Assembly (NCBI GenBank): GCA_965203565.1
Contig: OZ241896.1
Span: 62,001 to 126,000, forward strand
Direction: 5' to 3'
DNA: 64,000 bases
From: JAAXGX01 sp965203565
GTDB lineage: Bacteria; Acidobacteriota; Vicinamibacteria; Vicinamibacterales; UBA8438
Shown here: positions 61,745-64,000 of the stretch, in pieces
How positions within the stretch are numbered: position 1 is the stretch's first letter
Layout: every line of letters starts with the position of its first letter
Notes under the pieces: model-generated
The model's database searches: none
Told to the model about the DNA's origin: nothing
The model's input: the letters and a program-made list of their open reading frames with translations, nothing else
Made by a program: the position numbers and the translations under genes

Positions 61745-63424
61745 CTACGACGCCGCCCGATCCGCCCGGCCGCCCCGAGCGGCGCGGTCGCAGGCGCGCT
61801 GGAACCGGGAGAGGAGCGCCTCGGCGTCGGCGCCGGCCAGCGGGCCGAGCCGGCGGCGCTCGGCCTGCAGGCGCTTCACCTGATCGAGGACGGACCGGCG
61901 GCGGGACGCCTCGTCGACGCGCGCGCCCATCAGGTTGCTGGCGAGCGCGTCGCGCCAGCGGGCGGCGAGGATCTCGGCGGGCGACGCCTCCGGGGGCGAC
62001 TGGCCGTCGGCGATCGTCTCGACCTGCCGGCACAGATCCTCCAGCCGCTTCAACCGGCGGGACGGGTCGAGGTCGGTGCCGTGGAACGCGTCGGGGTGCG
62101 CCGTCACGACGCGGCCCACCGCCTGCCCGAACCGTGCGGCGAGGCGGCGGCGAACGGCCGGCGGAACGTCCGGCGCCTGACGCCACCGCCGCTGGAGGTC
62201 CCGCAAGGCCTCGGCCACCCGGCCGGGAGGCTCGCCGCCGGCGCCCGCGGCCGGCAGCAGCGCCTCCACCTCGCCGCACAACGCTTCGCACGCCTTGATC
62301 CGGTCGGCCGCCGCCTCGTGCTCCGCGGCCTGCGCCCGATCGAGGACGGCGGCGCAGGCGGCCTGGAACCGCTGCCGGACCGCCTCCGACCGTTTCCGCT
62401 GGACCGGGCCGATCTCCTTCCACTCGGCCTGCGCCTGCCGCGCCTGCTCAACGGCGCCGGCGATCTCGGTCTCGGCCGCGGCGGAGAGCGCCTCGACGCG
62501 CACGATCAGCGCTTCCTTCCGTTCAAGGTTGCGCGCCCATTCCTGCTTCCGCCCGGCCAGGTCCTCCTTGCGGCGGACGAAGAACCTGCCGCAGGCGGCG
62601 CGAAACCGGTCCCACGTCTCCTGCTGCCGCCGGCGCGGCACGGGGCCGATCTCCTTCCACTGCGCCTGCAGATCGGTGATCCGCTGCACGGTCTTCAGCC
62701 AGTCGGTGGACGAGGCGAGCCGCTCGACCTCCTCCACTATCGCGAGCCTGCGCGCGAGGTTGCGCTCGCGGTCGGCGGACTGCGCGGCCAGGTACGCCTG
62801 ACGGCGGGAATGGACTCGGTCGTGGGCGGCCTCGAACCGCGCCCGCAACTGCTCGCCGCGATCTTTCGGGACGTCGGCGGCGAGCCGCCACCGAGACATG
62901 ATCCGTCCGTACCGGGCGGCGAGCCGGGCGTCGTCCGGGCAGTCGGCCAGCGCCTCCATCTCGGCGCACAGGTTCTCCCGCACGCCGAGGTTGGCCCACT
63001 GCCGCCAGTCGGCGAAGTCGCGCAGCTCGCGTACGCGGCGCAGCAGCGTGACCTGGACGCGGCGCAACCGCCGCACGGCCGCGGGGCGCGGCCGGCGGGG
63101 CGAACCGGGCGCCTGCAACTCCTCCAGCGCCTGCCGGACGGCGCGAAGCTGCCGCTCCGCCGCCGCAAGCCCTGCGGCGTCGGAGGCGGCGGCCTTCTCC
63201 GCCGCAGCGCAGAGCAGGTCCAGCCGCTCTCGATCCGGACGGTTCGGAGGCTTCAGACCCGATGGCGCAGATCCGCGCGCCTTGTCGACGCGAGGGGCTT
63301 CCGGGTCGACGCGAGGCGGGTCCGCGGGCTGCTGCTCCAACACGTCCATGCTGCTGTGCGCGACGATGCGGCGAGCGCTCCGAATCGCCGGACCGGGCTG
63401 GACAGGCGGCGGAAACTTATGCAT
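61745..63424 (-). CDS. DUF349 repeat protein
   Basis: This 559-residue, almost wholly helical Arg/Ala/Glu-rich protein contains DUF349 repeats. Two clear ones read QAQWKEIGPVPRRRQQETWDRF (split: QAQWKEIGPV, RRRQQETWDRF) and QAEWKEIGPVQRKRSEAV, and two weaker ones lie nearer the C terminus. Function of the family is unsettled; relatives have been linked to nucleic-acid contact or stress. The start is uncertain: ATGs at 63424 and 63349 both lack a clear ribosome site, and the longer frame to 63700 crosses the cyclophilin gene. It diverges from that gene. Confidence 0.82.
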   Translation of the reverse strand: MHKFPPPVQPGPAIRSARRIVAHSSMDVLEQQPADPPRVDPEAPRVDKARGSAPSGLKPPNRPDRERLDLLCAAAEKAAASDAAGLAAAERQLRAVRQALEELQAPGSPRRPRPAAVRRLRRVQVTLLRRVRELRDFADWRQWANLGVRENLCAEMEALADCPDDARLAARYGRIMSRWRLAADVPKDRGEQLRARFEAAHDRVHSRRQAYLAAQSADRERNLARRLAIVEEVERLASSTDWLKTVQRITDLQAQWKEIGPVPRRRQQETWDRFRAACGRFFVRRKEDLAGRKQEWARNLERKEALIVRVEALSAAAETEIAGAVEQARQAQAEWKEIGPVQRKRSEAVRQRFQAACAAVLDRAQAAEHEAAADRIKACEALCGEVEALLPAAGAGGEPPGRVAEALRDLQRRWRQAPDVPPAVRRRLAARFGQAVGRVVTAHPDAFHGTDLDPSRRLKRLEDLCRQVETIADGQSPPEASPAEILAARWRDALASNLMGARVDEASRRRSVLDQVKRLQAERRRLGPLAGADAEALLSRFQRACDRAARGGRADRAAS

Positions 63425-63517
63425 ACTTTGGGCCGCATTCGTGAGCAGAAGGCCGAAAAACAAGAAACCCGTCCGTTCCAACAGGATAGCCGTACGCCGC
63501 GCCGGAGCGTGCCGGGG

Positions 63518-63535
63518 CAAGAATCCCGATTCTTG
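63518..63535. repeat. short perfect inverted repeat
   Basis: CAAGAAT and ATTCTTG around CCCG, in the divergent gap between the DUF349 and cyclophilin genes, 44 bases before the cyclophilin ATG. It may be an operator or chance. Confidence 0.35.
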
Positions 63536-63578
63536 AATTCTGCGATCCCGTATTTTGGATGACCAAGGAGCCGACCTC

Positions 63579-64000
63579 ATGCCGTTCCGCCTGCTGGGCC
63601 TCGCTGGAGCGTTCGCTGTCGTGACCCTCGGCGTTTCCGACTCCGCCGCGCAAGACAACCCGGTGGTCGTCATGGAGACGAGCATGGGCAGCATCACCAT
63701 CGAGCTGCTCCAGGACCGGGCGCCGGTCAGCGTGGAGAACTTCCTCCAGTACGTGAACGACGGCTTCTACACCGACACCGTCTTCCACCGCGTCATCCAG
63801 GGATTCATGATCCAGGGAGGCGGCATGACGGCCGACATGCAGCCGAAGCCCGGACGCGCCCCGATCAGGAACGAGGCGACGAACGGCGTCAGCAACGAGC
63901 GCGGCGCCGTCGCCATGGCCCGCACCAACGTGGTCGACAGCGCCACGTCGCAGTTCTTCATCAACACCGTCAACAACGCCCGCAGTCTCGACAACAAGGG
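63579..64000 (+). CDS. secreted cyclophilin-type peptidyl-prolyl isomerase (3' end cut)
   Basis: Only the first 140 codons are present. A signal peptide (LLGLAGAFAVVTLGVSDSAAQ) precedes the cyclophilin core: VVMETSMGSITIELLQDRAP, ENFLQYVNDGFYTDTVFHRV, GFMIQGGGM, ARTNVVDSATSQFFINTVNN. The catalytic Arg (FHR), Phe and Gln (IQGG) and QFFI residues are present. It should speed proline isomerisation of exported proteins in the periplasm (PpiA-like). AAGGAG eight bases upstream supports the ATG at 63579. Confidence 0.93.
   Translation, partial: MPFRLLGLAGAFAVVTLGVSDSAAQDNPVVVMETSMGSITIELLQDRAPVSVENFLQYVNDGFYTDTVFHRVIQGFMIQGGGMTADMQPKPGRAPIRNEATNGVSNERGAVAMARTNVVDSATSQFFINTVNNARSLDNK

Overview
The window is very GC-rich and spans a bacterial replication-origin region. 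Gene content suggests an Acidobacteriota member, probably near the Vicinamibacteria. The grounds are an Oar-like TonB-dependent receptor, tandem secreted proteins carrying the motif DPDLxGxW, DUF3179 and DUF2891 proteins, and the rpmH-dnaA-dnaN-gyrB-gyrA order. The taxonomic call is an inference. The two ends cut genes: an Ig-repeat/beta-barrel surface protein at the left and a secreted cyclophilin at the right.

Region 1 (1-17 kb) is an accessory block of exported proteins. It holds the surface protein, an AHSA1-like protein, a type-B carboxylesterase lipoprotein and a DUF3179 protein. Then come four tandem paralogues of one secreted family with a limonene-epoxide-hydrolase-like gene between the first two, a DUF2891 protein, a GT-C type membrane glycosyltransferase and a radical SAM protein.

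Region 2 (17.4-37 kb) is all on the minus strand, facing away from the origin: rpmH-rnpA-yidD-yidC-jag, rsmG, parA-parB with a parS-like site, the F1 part of ATP synthase (atpH, atpA, atpG, atpD, atpC), a PP2C phosphatase, a Wzm/Wzt-type exporter and mfd. The usual neighbours mnmE/mnmG and the Fo genes are absent, and a membrane glycosyltransferase gene interrupts the atp operon between atpA and atpG.

Region 3 (37.2-45.8 kb) is on the plus strand: dnaA, dnaN, gyrB, gyrA and a small lipoprotein gene. DnaA-box-like sites lie on both sides of dnaA. Promoters for rpmH and dnaA diverge at about 37.05 kb.

Region 4 (45.8-53.4 kb, minus strand) is a ten-gene, tightly overlapping Mrp/Mbh-like cation-antiporter operon: MnhE, F, G, DUF4040, MbhE-like, MnhB, C, D, then one NuoL-like and one NuoM/N-like subunit. 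No hydrogenase or NADH-dehydrogenase catalytic subunit is seen. Region 5 (53.5-64 kb) holds an Oar-like TonB receptor, DUF423, an asparagine-synthetase-like gene with two GT4 glycosyltransferases (a polysaccharide or lipid glycosylation set), a DUF349 protein and the cyclophilin.

A short non-coding element of about 159 bp with terminal inverted repeats (CAGCCCGTGGTG) recurs across the window. There are two full copies (about 96% identical), one half copy and several end fragments. Many lie directly against stop codons, one lies inside a coding sequence, and one supplies the Shine-Dalgarno-like sequence of asnB. No rRNA, tRNA, CRISPR array or transposase gene was found.
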